64,000 nt of DNA from Stappia sp. (GTDB lineage Bacteria; Pseudomonadota; Alphaproteobacteria; Rhizobiales; Stappiaceae), in assembly GCF_040110915.1 (NCBI RefSeq), contig NZ_CP157793.1, forward strand, positions 1,872,939 through 1,936,938, read 5' to 3'. How positions within the stretch are numbered: the stretch's first letter is position 1; every line of letters begins with the position of its first letter. Position numbers and translations under genes: made by a program. The notes beneath the pieces are model-generated. The model saw only the letters and a program-made list of their open reading frames with translations. It had not been told where the DNA came from and did not search any database. This document shows positions 31,490-39,754 of this stretch, one piece after another.

Positions 31490-32800
31490 ATGCTCGACCT
31501 CGCCCCCAAGCCCGGCGATCTGGACCCCATCGAGACCGCCTCGCGCGACGAGATCGCGGCACTTCAGCTGGAGCGGCTGAAGTGGTCGCTGCGCCACGCC
31601 TATGACAACGTCGCGCACTACCGCCGGAGCTTCGACGAGGCCGGCGTGCACCCGGACGATCTGAAAACGCTGGCGGATCTGGCGAAGTTCCCCTTCACGG
31701 CCAAGCAGACGCTGCGCGACAATTATCCCTTCGGGATGTACGCGGTGCCGCGTGAGCAGGTGGTGCGCGTGCACGCCTCCTCCGGCACGACCGGCAAGCC
31801 CACCGTCGTCGGCTACACCAGGAAGGACATCAAGACCTGGTCGACCATCGTCGCCCGCTCGCTGCGCGCGTCGGGCGCGCGTCCCGGCATGATCTGCCAC
31901 GTCGCCTATGGCTACGGGCTCTTCACCGGCGGGCTCGGCGCGCATTACGGCGCGGAGGAACTGGGGCTGACCGTGGTGCCGATCTCCGGCGGCATGACCG
32001 AGCGCCAGGTGACGCTGATGGAGGACTTCAGGCCGGACGTCATCATGGTGACGCCCTCCTACATGCTGGCGATCCTCGACGAGTACAAGGCGCGCGGCCT
32101 CGATCCGCGCAAGTCCTCGCTGAAGCTCGGCGTGTTCGGCGCCGAGCCCTGGACCAACGCCATGCGCGAGGAGATCGAGGAGGCTTTCGACATGCACGCC
32201 GTCGACATCTACGGCCTGTCGGAGGTCATGGGCCCGGGTGTCGCCAACGAATGCGTGGAAACCAAGGACGGCCTGCACATCTGGGAGGACCACTTCTATC
32301 CCGAGATCATCGACCCGCAGACCGGCGAGGTGCTGCCGGACGGCGAAATCGGCGAACTGGTCTTCACCTCGCTCACCAAGGAAGCGATGCCGGTCATCCG
32401 CTACCGCACCCGCGATCTGACGCGCCTGCTGCCGGGCACGGCGCGCACCATGCGCCGCATGGAAAAGGTCACCGGCCGCTCCGACGACATGATGATCGTG
32501 CGCGGCGTCAACGTCTTCCCGACGCAGATCGAGGAACAGCTTTTCCGCGTCGAGGGCCTGTCGCCGCACTATCAGGTGGAACTCACCCGCTCGGGGCGCA
32601 TGGACGAGATGACCGTCCATGTGGAAGCGCTGGAGTCCCACGCCGACGACGCGCATCGCGCCTCGGCGGCCGCCGAATTGCGCGCCCACCTGAAGAACGT
32701 GATCGGGGTCAGCGCGCGCATTCACGTCGGCGATCCGCACACGCTGGAACGCTCCGCCGGCAAGGCGAAGCGCGTGGTCGACAACCGGCCGAAGGACTGA
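31490..32800 (+). CDS. paaK: Phenylacetate-CoA ligase PaaK
   Basis: A 436-residue adenylate-forming ligase that activates phenylacetate to phenylacetyl-CoA with ATP, the entry step of the pathway. The phosphate-binding motif 'VHASSGTTGKPTVVGYT' is near residues 94-110; 'YGLSEVMGPGVANEC' and 'GRSDDMMIVRGVNVFPTQIEE' are characteristic PaaK segments. A GGGAGG site precedes the ATG at 31490. Length is standard. It lies in a plus-strand series paaG-paaI-paaK-paaR. Confidence 0.96.
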   Translation: MLDLAPKPGDLDPIETASRDEIAALQLERLKWSLRHAYDNVAHYRRSFDEAGVHPDDLKTLADLAKFPFTAKQTLRDNYPFGMYAVPREQVVRVHASSGTTGKPTVVGYTRKDIKTWSTIVARSLRASGARPGMICHVAYGYGLFTGGLGAHYGAEELGLTVVPISGGMTERQVTLMEDFRPDVIMVTPSYMLAILDEYKARGLDPRKSSLKLGVFGAEPWTNAMREEIEEAFDMHAVDIYGLSEVMGPGVANECVETKDGLHIWEDHFYPEIIDPQTGEVLPDGEIGELVFTSLTKEAMPVIRYRTRDLTRLLPGTARTMRRMEKVTGRSDDMMIVRGVNVFPTQIEEQLFRVEGLSPHYQVELTRSGRMDEMTVHVEALESHADDAHRASAAAELRAHLKNVIGVSARIHVGDPHTLERSAGKAKRVVDNRPKD

Positions 32801-32835
32801 CGCGCCCGCCCGACGCCGGCATGTGACGTCGGGAA

Positions 32836-32855
32836 AAAACCGGAAAACCGGTTTT
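32836..32855. terminator. A/T-flanked hairpin after paaK
   Basis: AAAACCGG (32836-32843) can pair with CCGGTTTT (32848-32855) across an AAAA loop, 35 bases after the paaK stop. The same bases also contain a 14-bp perfect palindrome (32843-32856). It could end the paaGIK transcript or contribute to control of paaR just downstream. Confidence 0.45.
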
Positions 32856-32860
32856 CGCCG

Positions 32861-32874
32861 ACCGCCCGGCCGGT
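32861..32874. promoter_or_regulatory. Second TetR-type operator candidate, upstream of paaR
   Basis: ACCGCCCGGCCGGT at 32861-32874 matches 11 of 14 positions of the palindrome in the paaN promoter. It lies about 90 bases before the paaR start, as expected for autoregulation. Confidence 0.45.
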
Positions 32875-32965
32875 TAAAAGGGCCGCCGACCGGCGTCGCC
32901 GGACTGCCGACATCTCGCCGGGGCGCGGCGCCCGCGCCCCGGCCCCACACTGCATGGAGACGACC

Positions 32966-33565
32966 ATGGCGCGGCCGCGCGCGGACGATTACGACGAGAA
33001 GCGCAAGGCGATCCTGAAGACCTCGGCGCGGCTCTTTGCCGAGCACGGCTTCGACCGCGCCTCGATGAACCAGATCGCGCAGGGGTGCGGCGTCTCCAAG
33101 GCGCTGCTCTACCATTATTACGCCAACAAGGACGCGCTGCTGTTCGACATCATCCGCGATCACCTGGACGAGCTGATCGAGGCGGTGGAGGACGCGGGCG
33201 CCCCGGACATGCGCGGCGAGGACAGGCTGCGCGCCTATGTGGCCGCGCTGCTCGAGGCCTATCGCGACGCCAACGCCGAACACAAGATCCAGATCAACGA
33301 GATGAAGCGCCTGCCCGAGGCCGAGCAGGAGGAGCTGAAGGCGCGCGAACGCGTGCTGGTACGCCACTTCGCCGGCGCCCTGCAGGAAGCCGTTCCGGCG
33401 TTGGCGAACGGATCACATTTGTTGAAACCCGTCACCATGAGCCTCTTCGGCATGGTGAACTGGCACTACCTGTGGTTCCGCGAGGGCGGTCCCGTCAGCC
33501 GCGAGGCCTACGCCGACATCGCCACGCGCCTGATCCTCGACGGCGCGCGCAATCTGGCGGGGTGA
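32966..33565 (+). CDS. paaR: TetR family regulator of phenylacetate genes (PaaR-like)
   Basis: A 199-residue TetR-type regulator from the ATG at 32966, preceded at 6 bases by GGAG; an ATG four codons upstream has no ribosome-binding site. The helix-turn-helix is 'FDRASMNQIAQGCGVSKALLYHYYANKDALLFD', seen as 'MNQIAQGCGVSKALLYHYY'. In several beta- and alphaproteobacteria a TetR-type PaaR represses paa genes and is released by phenylacetyl-CoA. Its place after paaK and the matching palindromes at 29851 and 32861 support that role here. The C-terminal ligand domain is rich in charged helices. Confidence 0.82.
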   Translation: MARPRADDYDEKRKAILKTSARLFAEHGFDRASMNQIAQGCGVSKALLYHYYANKDALLFDIIRDHLDELIEAVEDAGAPDMRGEDRLRAYVAALLEAYRDANAEHKIQINEMKRLPEAEQEELKARERVLVRHFAGALQEAVPALANGSHLLKPVTMSLFGMVNWHYLWFREGGPVSREAYADIATRLILDGARNLAG

Positions 33566-33736
33566 TGCGGGCTCACCGGGTGTCTCGGATCTCCCATTTG
33601 CACGCGGCGCGTACAGGTGGCCGAGAGAACCCTGAGGGCAACACGTCGGGTCTTGCCTTTGCAGGTAGGGTTCAAGACTGCCCGCGACTGATCCTGTGAC
33701 CCGGGAACTCCGGTTCCATGATGCCGAGCTGATGTG

Positions 33737-34150
33737 TCAGACGGCGTCTTCCGGCGCGAGTTCAACGCAGCGGGCGAGTTCCCGCGCCAGATCGACCGTA
33801 TCGATGTCGTCGCGCACCAAAGCTTCGATCTGCCCGGCGTAGAATTCGGGATAGGGCTCTATCAGCACCAGATCGTTGATGCGCAGGAACGCGACCATTG
33901 CGTGAAACGCCAGACGCTTGTTGCCATCGATCAGGACATGCCCTTTTGCGATGCCATAGGCATAGCGCGCGGCGAGAACGGTCAGGTCATCCTCGCCGTA
34001 GGTGAACATGTTGCGCGGGGCGTCGAGGGCGCTTTCCAGCGTTCCCTGCTTGTTGGCCACAAGGATAATCTGGTGCGCGGGCGATCCGATCTGGATCCGC
34101 TTGCAGAGAACCTCGATGTCACCGATCGAGAGCCATTCAGGCTCCAGCAT
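33737..34150 (-). CDS. doc: Doc-type toxin (death-on-curing, Fic-fold)
   Basis: A 137-residue Fic/Doc-fold protein. The active-site loop 'HVLIDGNKRLAF' at 71-82 keeps the catalytic His and the D-G-N-K-R phosphate-binding residues of Doc, which phosphorylates elongation factor Tu in characterised phage P1. 'GTLESALDAPRNMF' near 36-49 is also family-typical. The ATG at 34150 has no good ribosome-binding site because a palindromic element begins 2 bases upstream. The probable antitoxin lies beyond that element on the same strand. Local base composition is less GC-rich than around it, suggesting acquisition. Confidence 0.85.
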   Translation of the reverse strand: MLEPEWLSIGDIEVLCKRIQIGSPAHQIILVANKQGTLESALDAPRNMFTYGEDDLTVLAARYAYGIAKGHVLIDGNKRLAFHAMVAFLRINDLVLIEPYPEFYAGQIEALVRDDIDTVDLARELARCVELAPEDAV

Positions 34151-34152
34151 GC

Positions 34153-34259
34153 CTAGAGCAATTTCAGCAAAAGTTGGAGACTTTTGCGCTCGCGAAATTG
34201 CGCAAATACAGAAACGTAGAGCATTTCGAGTGATTCAGCATTCACGAGAAATGCTCTAG
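34153..34259. repeat. 107-bp palindromic element with two hairpins between antitoxin and toxin
   Basis: Terminal inverted repeats CTAGAGCAATTTC (34153-34165) and GAAATGCTCTAG (34248-34259) enclose two hairpins. Hairpin A combines GCAATTTC/GAAATTGC with GCAAAAGT/ACTTTTGC around a TGGAG loop. Hairpin B pairs TAGAGCATTTC (34217-34227) with GAAATGCTCTA (34248-34258). The design resembles dispersed intergenic palindromes of Rhizobiales. Its left end abuts the toxin start, and its right end supplies the TAG stop of the antitoxin. Confidence 0.82.
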
Positions 34260-34438
34260 TCTCCGAGACGCTTGATGGTCTCGGCAAATCGAACGCTGGT
34301 ATCCTCGGCGATCTCTTCCATCGACGGTCGACGATGACCGCCCTTCTGCTTGCGCAGGGCGGCCTCGCGAGCGCTGATCTTCGGATCGGTCGTGGACACG
34401 GACGTATCGTTCGCCGAAGCACTTTTCATCAGAGTCAT
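34256..34438 (-). CDS. Probable antitoxin of the Doc system, C-terminus formed by the palindromic element
   Basis: A 60-residue, strongly charged protein from the ATG at 34438 (an ATG at 34429 is also possible). The middle is rich in Lys, Arg and Gln ('AREAALRKQKGGHRRPS') and the end forms an acidic helix 'MEEIAEDTSVRFAETIKRLGD'. No Phd or other known antitoxin fold is recognisable. Assignment rests on its position upstream of a Doc toxin on the same strand. The stop TAG is the terminal CTAG of the palindromic element, so a longer ancestral C-terminus may have been cut when the element arrived. Confidence 0.55.
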   Translation of the reverse strand: MTLMKSASANDTSVSTTDPKISAREAALRKQKGGHRRPSMEEIAEDTSVRFAETIKRLGD

Positions 34439-34721
34439 TGAGCCGGCCCTCAGTTTCGCCTGTTGCACCCATCGGCGATGTCTTCAAACAGTGCTTTCAC
34501 CGCAATCCACAGACGACAGTCAAGATGTTCGTCCAACAGAGGAATTGCAACGACTTTCCGCAACAAAACGCTTGGTCATGCTTCCGACGATACGATCGGA
34601 TTTGGGTGAAATCATGCGTTCAGTGCGAGAATCACGTTGAGTCTGGAGATAGAGGGACTCGGTCGCCGAATCCAACGATCACCCTTGCCGAACCGCTCCC
34701 ATTTCCGCGGCGAGTCCCCGC
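34439..34721. other. Gene-free, relatively AT-rich segment
   Basis: About 280 bases between the probable antitoxin and the GGDEF gene. It presumably carries the promoter of the toxin-antitoxin operon. Short open frames exist but show no ribosome-binding site or recognisable domain. Composition differs from the surrounding GC-rich DNA, in line with foreign origin of the toxin-antitoxin block. Confidence 0.5.
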
Positions 34722-36164
34722 TCACGCCGCGCGGGCCTCACGCGCCAGAAACGCCCGCCCCCTCCCCGCTTCCTTGGCGCGGTAGAGCGCTTCGTCGGCG
34801 CTGCGGATGATGGTCTTGGCGGTGCGCGCGTCGTCCGGCCACCAGGCAACGCCGATGCTCGCGCCGACGCGCGCCGTTCCGCCCTCGAAGGCGATCTCGC
34901 GGCCGACGCTCTCGATGATTGAATCGCACAGGAGCATCACGCTGTCGCGGTCGAGATCGCTGCGCAGCAGCAGGATGAACTCGTCGCCACCGATGCGCGC
35001 GACCAGCCCGCGCGGCCCCACGCAGGCGGAAATCCGCTCCGCGACCGTGCGAATGACCGCATCGCCCGCCGGATGTCCATGGGTGTCGTTCACCGCCTTG
35101 AAGCGGTCGAGATCGAGGCACAGCACGGCGCAGCGGGCGTGATCGCCGGCCTCGGCGATCGCCTCCAGTTCCCGATCGAAGCGCAGGCGGTTGGCCAGCC
35201 CCGTCAGCGCATCATGATAGGCGAGAAAGCGGTTGCGCGCCTCGCTTTCCTCCACGCGGGCCACGCTTTGCGCATAGCGGATGCCGACGAGCGCCAGTGC
35301 GGCCGCCCCCGCCAGAAGCACGGCGACGAGCACCGGCAGCGACCGCGCCCAGATGCCCTGCGAGGGACGCGTCGGCGTCCAGATGGCATCCAGCCGGTCG
35401 CGGGTCGCCCCCCTGCCGACGGCCAGCCGGTTGTCCCCCTCCAGCGCGGCCGAGGCCGGCGCGATGCGAAAGGCGCCGAGGCCGAGCTTTTCCCCGATTG
35501 CGATGAGCGTCCCCGCCTCGAGCGGCTTTACGGTCAGCAGCACCTGCGGCGGCCCGTCGGGCAGGGTCGCCGTGTCGTCGGGAACGACCGCCTGCGCCAC
35601 GACCAGGGCGAGCCCGCCGTCGACCATGCGGAAATCATGCTCGTAAATCGGGATCTCCGAGCGCACCGGATGCTGCGGCAGATGATAGCCGCCATCCGTC
35701 GCCCGCCGGTGGCGCATGTAGTTCGCCCGCGCCGCGCCGATGAGATCCGACATTGCGAGGGCGAGCGCCCTGCCCTCGTGGGCCGCCAGGATCTCTTCCT
35801 CGAAGATCGTCACGCGCGGCGTTCCGTCCGGCGCGACGATCAGCGTGGTCTGAATGCCGAAGTCGGTCCATAGCCAGTCGGCGATCTCGCGCCGCACGAA
35901 GTCCCAGTCGATTCGGTCGGCGAGCGCGCGCACGGTCTCGTCCCAATGCGAGATCTGCGACTGGTCGTGCGCGAGCAGTTCCACCTGCCGGGCGATCTCG
36001 TTGCGCACCAGGTCGCGTTCGTCGGCGCCGCGCGCGGCATCGGCGATCCCGCCGGCCACCGCCAGCAGATAGGCGCCCGACAGCGCGAAGGCGACGAGCA
36101 CCGCCGCGCAAATGAGATACACTCCCGCCGCGATGCGGCCGGCGGCGCCGGGGATGCTGCTCAT
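34722..36164 (-). CDS. CHASE4-GGDEF membrane diguanylate cyclase
   Basis: A 480-residue protein with a first transmembrane helix at about 10-34, a periplasmic CHASE4-type sensor (45-250) with the typical 'SQISHWDETVRAL' start, a second helix at about 275-297 and a GGDEF domain. The active-site loop is intact (GGDEF, residues 392-396), so it should make cyclic di-GMP. The inhibitory RxxD site usually five residues before GGDEF is absent ('GPRGLVARIGGDEF'), so product feedback is probably lost. The start codon lies in a duplicated 14-bp sequence. It is divergent from the amine oxidase gene. Confidence 0.92.
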   Translation of the reverse strand: MSSIPGAAGRIAAGVYLICAAVLVAFALSGAYLLAVAGGIADAARGADERDLVRNEIARQVELLAHDQSQISHWDETVRALADRIDWDFVRREIADWLWTDFGIQTTLIVAPDGTPRVTIFEEEILAAHEGRALALAMSDLIGAARANYMRHRRATDGGYHLPQHPVRSEIPIYEHDFRMVDGGLALVVAQAVVPDDTATLPDGPPQVLLTVKPLEAGTLIAIGEKLGLGAFRIAPASAALEGDNRLAVGRGATRDRLDAIWTPTRPSQGIWARSLPVLVAVLLAGAAALALVGIRYAQSVARVEESEARNRFLAYHDALTGLANRLRFDRELEAIAEAGDHARCAVLCLDLDRFKAVNDTHGHPAGDAVIRTVAERISACVGPRGLVARIGGDEFILLLRSDLDRDSVMLLCDSIIESVGREIAFEGGTARVGASIGVAWWPDDARTAKTIIRSADEALYRAKEAGRGRAFLAREARAA

Positions 36165-36180
36165 GCGATGCTGCTCATGC
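36153..36180. repeat. 14-bp direct duplication spanning the GGDEF gene start
   Basis: GATGCTGCTCATGC occurs at 36153-36166 and again at 36167-36180, with GATG of a third copy. On the minus strand each copy carries ATGAGCAGCATC, so the upstream copy makes a five-codon frame (36178-36161) whose TGA overlaps the true ATG at 36164. Confidence 0.8.
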
Positions 36181-36317
36181 GATGGTCGTCCGTCCGCCCT
36201 GCAAAGCCGTTGTCCGGCAACACGATAGGGACGAGACTTGAATCATCGGCTAAGCGACGTGGTTCCCGTTGCGTTAACGCGCGCGCGCCACACCCGCCGC
36301 TTCGGGAGACAGCCCGC

Positions 36318-37712
36318 ATGACGCGAAGACGCAAGCCCCGCCCGAGCCGCCGCGCGTTTGTAGGCGGCAGCGCGGCGCTGGCCCTGACAGCGCCCCTGCT
36401 CACCCCCTCGGCATATGGGTCGGCGCGGGGGCAAACGCCGGCGGCCGATGTCGATGTCGTGGTGATCGGAGCGGGGCTCGCCGGCCTTGCCGCCGCGCGC
36501 CGTCTCGTCGATCTCGGCTACGAGGTGATCGTGCTGGAGGCGCGCGCGCGGATCGGCGGGCGCATTCACACGGACCGCTCACTCGGCGCGCCCTTCGAGG
36601 ATGGCGCGGGCTGGATCCACGGCCCCGACGGCAATCCGCTGAGCGCGCTGGCCCGCAAAGCCGGAACACGGCCCTTCGTGACCGACGACGACAGTTTCGC
36701 CGTCCACGACCTCACGGGGCGCGCGGTGCCGCGCGCGGCGGTGTTCGCCGGACAGGACCGGCTCGCGCGCCTTGCGGAGCGCATCGACGCGACCGTCGAC
36801 GCCGACCTCTCGCTTGCCGAGGCCATCGACCGGCTCGATCCGCAGGCACGCGCCGATCCGCTGCTCGCCTGGATGCTCTCGGCCTATACGGAGTTCGACA
36901 CCGGCGGGCCGCTCGACCGGCTTTCCGCTTCCTGGTTCGACGAGGACGCGGCCTTTCCGGGCCGCGATGTGATCCTGCTCGACGGGTTCGACCGTATCCC
37001 CGCGCTGCTCGCCCGGGACCTCGACATTCGGCTCTCTCACGAGGTCACAGCGGTGGCATACGAGGACGGCGACGGCGCGCGGGTTCACGCCGGCGGCAAG
37101 ACGTTCGACGCCGCCTTCGTCGTCTGCACCGCGCCGCTCGGCGTCCTGCAAGCGAGCGCAATCCGCTTCGACCCGCCGCTGCCGCACGAGCGGACGGCAG
37201 CTCTCGCACGCCTCGGCATGGGCAATGTCACCAAGATCGGACTGCGGTTCGAGCGGGCCCATTGGCCGGAGGACGTGCAGTATTTCGGCCAGATGTCCGC
37301 GCAGATGAGCCGCTGGCCCTATTTCCTGAACTACCGGACGTTTTCGCCGGTGAACGCCCTGCTCGGCGTGAGTGTCGGCGCGGCGGCGGCCGAGATCGAA
37401 CGCCTGGACGATTCGGCAATCGTCGATGATGCCATGGCGGCGGTGCGGCGCATGTTCGGCCCGAAGGTGCCCGATCCGGTCGCACACCGCATCACCCGCT
37501 GGTCGCGAGATCCCTTCGCGCGCGGCGCCTATTCCTTCGCGGCGGTCGGTGCGCAACCGCACGACTTCAACACGCTCGCGGAGCCCATTGAAAAGACTCT
37601 GCTCCTTGCCGGCGAACACACGACGTTTCGCCATCACGGCACGGCGCACGGGGCCTACCTGAGCGGCCTGGAGGCCGCCCGGATCATCGATGACGAATTG
37701 TGGGAGGGGTGA
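36318..37712 (+). CDS. Flavin-containing amine oxidase, Tat-exported
   Basis: A 464-residue monoamine-oxidase-family flavoprotein. A twin-arginine signal (R11-R12, 'PSRRAFVGGSAALALTAPL') predicts periplasmic export. The FAD fold 'VVIGAGLAGLAAARRL' begins near residue 48 and is followed by 'ARARIGGRIHTD'. The C-terminal 'LLLAGEHTTFRHHGTAHGAYLSGLEAARI' is the second FAD segment. The ATG at 36318 has GGGAG upstream. It sits inside the split paa locus, where an exported amine oxidase could turn phenylethylamine into phenylacetaldehyde; the sequence alone cannot tell this from polyamine or amino acid oxidation. Confidence 0.9.
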   Translation: MTRRRKPRPSRRAFVGGSAALALTAPLLTPSAYGSARGQTPAADVDVVVIGAGLAGLAAARRLVDLGYEVIVLEARARIGGRIHTDRSLGAPFEDGAGWIHGPDGNPLSALARKAGTRPFVTDDDSFAVHDLTGRAVPRAAVFAGQDRLARLAERIDATVDADLSLAEAIDRLDPQARADPLLAWMLSAYTEFDTGGPLDRLSASWFDEDAAFPGRDVILLDGFDRIPALLARDLDIRLSHEVTAVAYEDGDGARVHAGGKTFDAAFVVCTAPLGVLQASAIRFDPPLPHERTAALARLGMGNVTKIGLRFERAHWPEDVQYFGQMSAQMSRWPYFLNYRTFSPVNALLGVSVGAAAAEIERLDDSAIVDDAMAAVRRMFGPKVPDPVAHRITRWSRDPFARGAYSFAAVGAQPHDFNTLAEPIEKTLLLAGEHTTFRHHGTAHGAYLSGLEAARIIDDELWEG

Positions 37713-38108
37713 GCGCGGCGTGCGGGGCTGCGTGCTGAGGAACGCCGACGAACGATTTTCTGCACTCGGAATCCGCCCCACGGAAGACACCCCGGCCAAG
37801 CGCCGGCGCGAGCGGGGCTCATTGGCACCCGTATCGGTGGAAAGTATCCCCGGGCAAGCGGCATACACCGGCGCGCCCTCGCGGCCGTTCCGGGACCGAA
37901 TGGCTCCCGTTTCAAGTGCGGCATGACGGCTGAGGGTGCCGTTGCCGTCGCAAGAACGCCCCGGCGTCGTACCGGGCAAGCGATAGCGCGACCCGGTATC
38001 GGAGAGCCACGAGCCCGTCCCCCCCCCGAGAAACGGTGCCTCACCGGTCCCGGATCTCCGCTGACGCTTCGTCCGGGACGACGCCAGGAGCTGGCTTGTC
38101 CCCGCCCC
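37713..38108. other. Gene-free segment between amine oxidase and paaE
   Basis: Nearly 400 bases between the convergent amine oxidase and paaE genes. It contains a stem TACCGGG/CCCGGTA (37970-37998), a run of nine C at 38019-38027 and the hairpin described separately. Open frames here lack ribosome-binding sites and known domains. It may be the scar of the insertion that split the paa locus. Confidence 0.55.
38047..38079 (-). terminator. Stem-loop downstream of paaE
   Basis: GTCCCGGA (38047-38054) pairs with TCCGGGAC (38072-38079) over a 17-base loop, 30 bases beyond the paaE stop on the minus strand. No U-tract follows, so termination is likely Rho-assisted if it occurs. Confidence 0.4.
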
Positions 38109-39188
38109 TCACATCGCGTCGTAGTCGAGCACGACCTTCTCGCTCACCGGGCGCGACTGGCAGGTCAGCACGAAGCCGGCTTCCACCTCCCAGGGTTCGA
38201 GCGAATAGTTGACGGCCATGTCCACCTCGCCCTCCTCGACCTTGGCGCGGCAGGTGCAGCACATGCCGCCCTTGCAGGAGAACGGCGCCTCGACACCGGC
38301 GCGCACCGCCGCGTCGATGATCGTCTCCCCGCTCTCGACAGGGACGGTCACGCGGGCGCCGTCGATGATCAGTTCCGCGCTCGCGGCGTGATCGGTGGCC
38401 GCGCCCGCGTGCGCGGGCTTGGCCGCATGCGGCGCCGAGCCGTCGGCGGGGGTGAAGAACTCGCGGTGGACGCGCGCCTCGTCGAGCCCGAGCGCGGAAA
38501 GCGCGGCCGACGCCGTCTCGATCATCTCGCCGGGCCCGCAGAGGAACACGCCGTCGGCCTCCCGCGCCGGCACAACATGGGTGAGCAGCACCTTCAGCTT
38601 GTCGGCATCGAGCCGGCCCGACAGCATCTCCACGTCCTGCGTCTCGCGCGACAGCACGTGAAAGACGCCGAAACGCGCCGGGAAGAGATCCTTCAGGTTC
38701 TCGATCTCTTCCTTGAAGATGATGCTCTGGGCGGTCTTGTTGCCGTAGAAGAGATAGAACTCGCTCTCCGCCTCGCGGGTCAGCACGGTGCGGATCATGG
38801 CGAGCACGGGCGTGATGCCGGAGCCGGCGGCGATCGCGATCAGCGTGCGCGGCCCCCCGTCGTGCGGCGGCAGCACGAAGCGGCCGGACGGCGTCATGAC
38901 GTCGATCTCGTCGCCCGGCTTGACGTTCTCGTTGGCGAAGGAGGAAAACGCCCCGCCGTCGATCTTCTTCACCGCGACGCGCAGCTCGCCGTCATCCTCG
39001 CCGGCGCAGATCGAATAGGACCGGCGCACGTCCTCGCCCCCGATCCGGGCGCGCAGCGTCAGATACTGCCCGGCGGAAAACCGATAGGCCTCGCGCAACT
39101 CCTCCGGCACGTCGAACGAGATCGACACCGCTTCCGGCGTCTCGCGCCGGACATCCTTGACCTTCAACGCATGAAAACGCGGCGACAT
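38109..39188 (-). CDS. paaE: Phenylacetyl-CoA epoxidase reductase subunit PaaE
   Basis: A 359-residue reductase that passes electrons from NADPH to the diiron PaaA. It has an FAD-binding ferredoxin-reductase domain ('RRSYSICAGEDD' near residues 50-61), a nucleotide-binding domain ('IAAGSGITPVLAMIR') and a C-terminal plant-type 2Fe-2S domain with ligands in 'CKGGMCCTCRA' and a last Cys in 'LTCQSRP'. All cofactor sites are intact. It is the last gene of the paaABCDE operon, 45 bases after paaD. Confidence 0.95.
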   Translation of the reverse strand: MSPRFHALKVKDVRRETPEAVSISFDVPEELREAYRFSAGQYLTLRARIGGEDVRRSYSICAGEDDGELRVAVKKIDGGAFSSFANENVKPGDEIDVMTPSGRFVLPPHDGGPRTLIAIAAGSGITPVLAMIRTVLTREAESEFYLFYGNKTAQSIIFKEEIENLKDLFPARFGVFHVLSRETQDVEMLSGRLDADKLKVLLTHVVPAREADGVFLCGPGEMIETASAALSALGLDEARVHREFFTPADGSAPHAAKPAHAGAATDHAASAELIIDGARVTVPVESGETIIDAAVRAGVEAPFSCKGGMCCTCRAKVEEGEVDMAVNYSLEPWEVEAGFVLTCQSRPVSEKVVLDYDAM

Positions 39189-39233
39189 GCGAGCTTCCTC
39201 CCTCGAACGGCCGTCATCCGACGCGGCCGGCCC

Positions 39234-39749
39234 TCAGTGACATTTGAAATAATCGAACGGCTCGGCGCAGGCCTTGCAGCGCCACAGCGCCTTGCAGGCG
39301 GTCGAGCCGAATTCCGACACCTTTTCCGTGTCGTGCGAGCCGCAGCGCGGGCAGGCGACGTCGTCGTCGCCGAACAGCGCGCGGCGCGAGGCCTTGCCCG
39401 CCGGCGGCGCGATGCCATAGACGCGCAGCTTCTCGCGCGCCTCCTCGCTCAGCCAGTCGGTGGTCCAGGCCGGCGACAGCACCGTGTTGATGCGCACGGT
39501 TTCGAAGCCCGCCTCGCGCAGCGCGGTCTCGATGTCCATGGTGAACACCGCCATCGCCGGACAGCCGGTGTAGGTCGGCGTGATATCGACCTCCACCGCC
39601 CCGTCGCGATCCACCCGCACCGCGCGCAGAACGCCAAGGTCCGCGATGGTCAGCACCGGCACCTCCGGGTCCGGCACCTGCGCGGCCGCGTCCCAGGCGC
39701 GGCGCTCGGCCGCCGCCTGGTCGAGATCGGAAACGGAGGGCGCGGTCAT
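39234..39749 (-). CDS. paaD: Phenylacetyl-CoA epoxidase-associated protein PaaD
   Basis: A 171-residue protein with an N-terminal MIP18/DUF59-type domain ('DPEVPVLTIADLGVLRAVRV', 'PTYTGCPAMAVF') and a C-terminal zinc ribbon ('ACPRCGSHDTEKV...ALWRCKACAEPFDYFKCH'). PaaD is thought to help assemble iron centres of the epoxidase. The ATG is at 39749, 5 bases after the paaC stop. The longer open frame upstream runs through paaC in another phase and is not coding. Confidence 0.94.
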   Translation of the reverse strand: MTAPSVSDLDQAAAERRAWDAAAQVPDPEVPVLTIADLGVLRAVRVDRDGAVEVDITPTYTGCPAMAVFTMDIETALREAGFETVRINTVLSPAWTTDWLSEEAREKLRVYGIAPPAGKASRRALFGDDDVACPRCGSHDTEKVSEFGSTACKALWRCKACAEPFDYFKCH

Positions 39750-39754
39750 GGCGC

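Noticed and set aside
34438..34785. A 115-codon plus-strand frame in the AT-rich segment
   Set aside because: No ribosome-binding site or known domain; it overlaps the GGDEF gene and looks like chance.
38019..38027. Run of nine C as a phase-variation tract
   Set aside because: It lies outside any supported gene or promoter, so there is no target to switch; it may also be a sequencing artefact.
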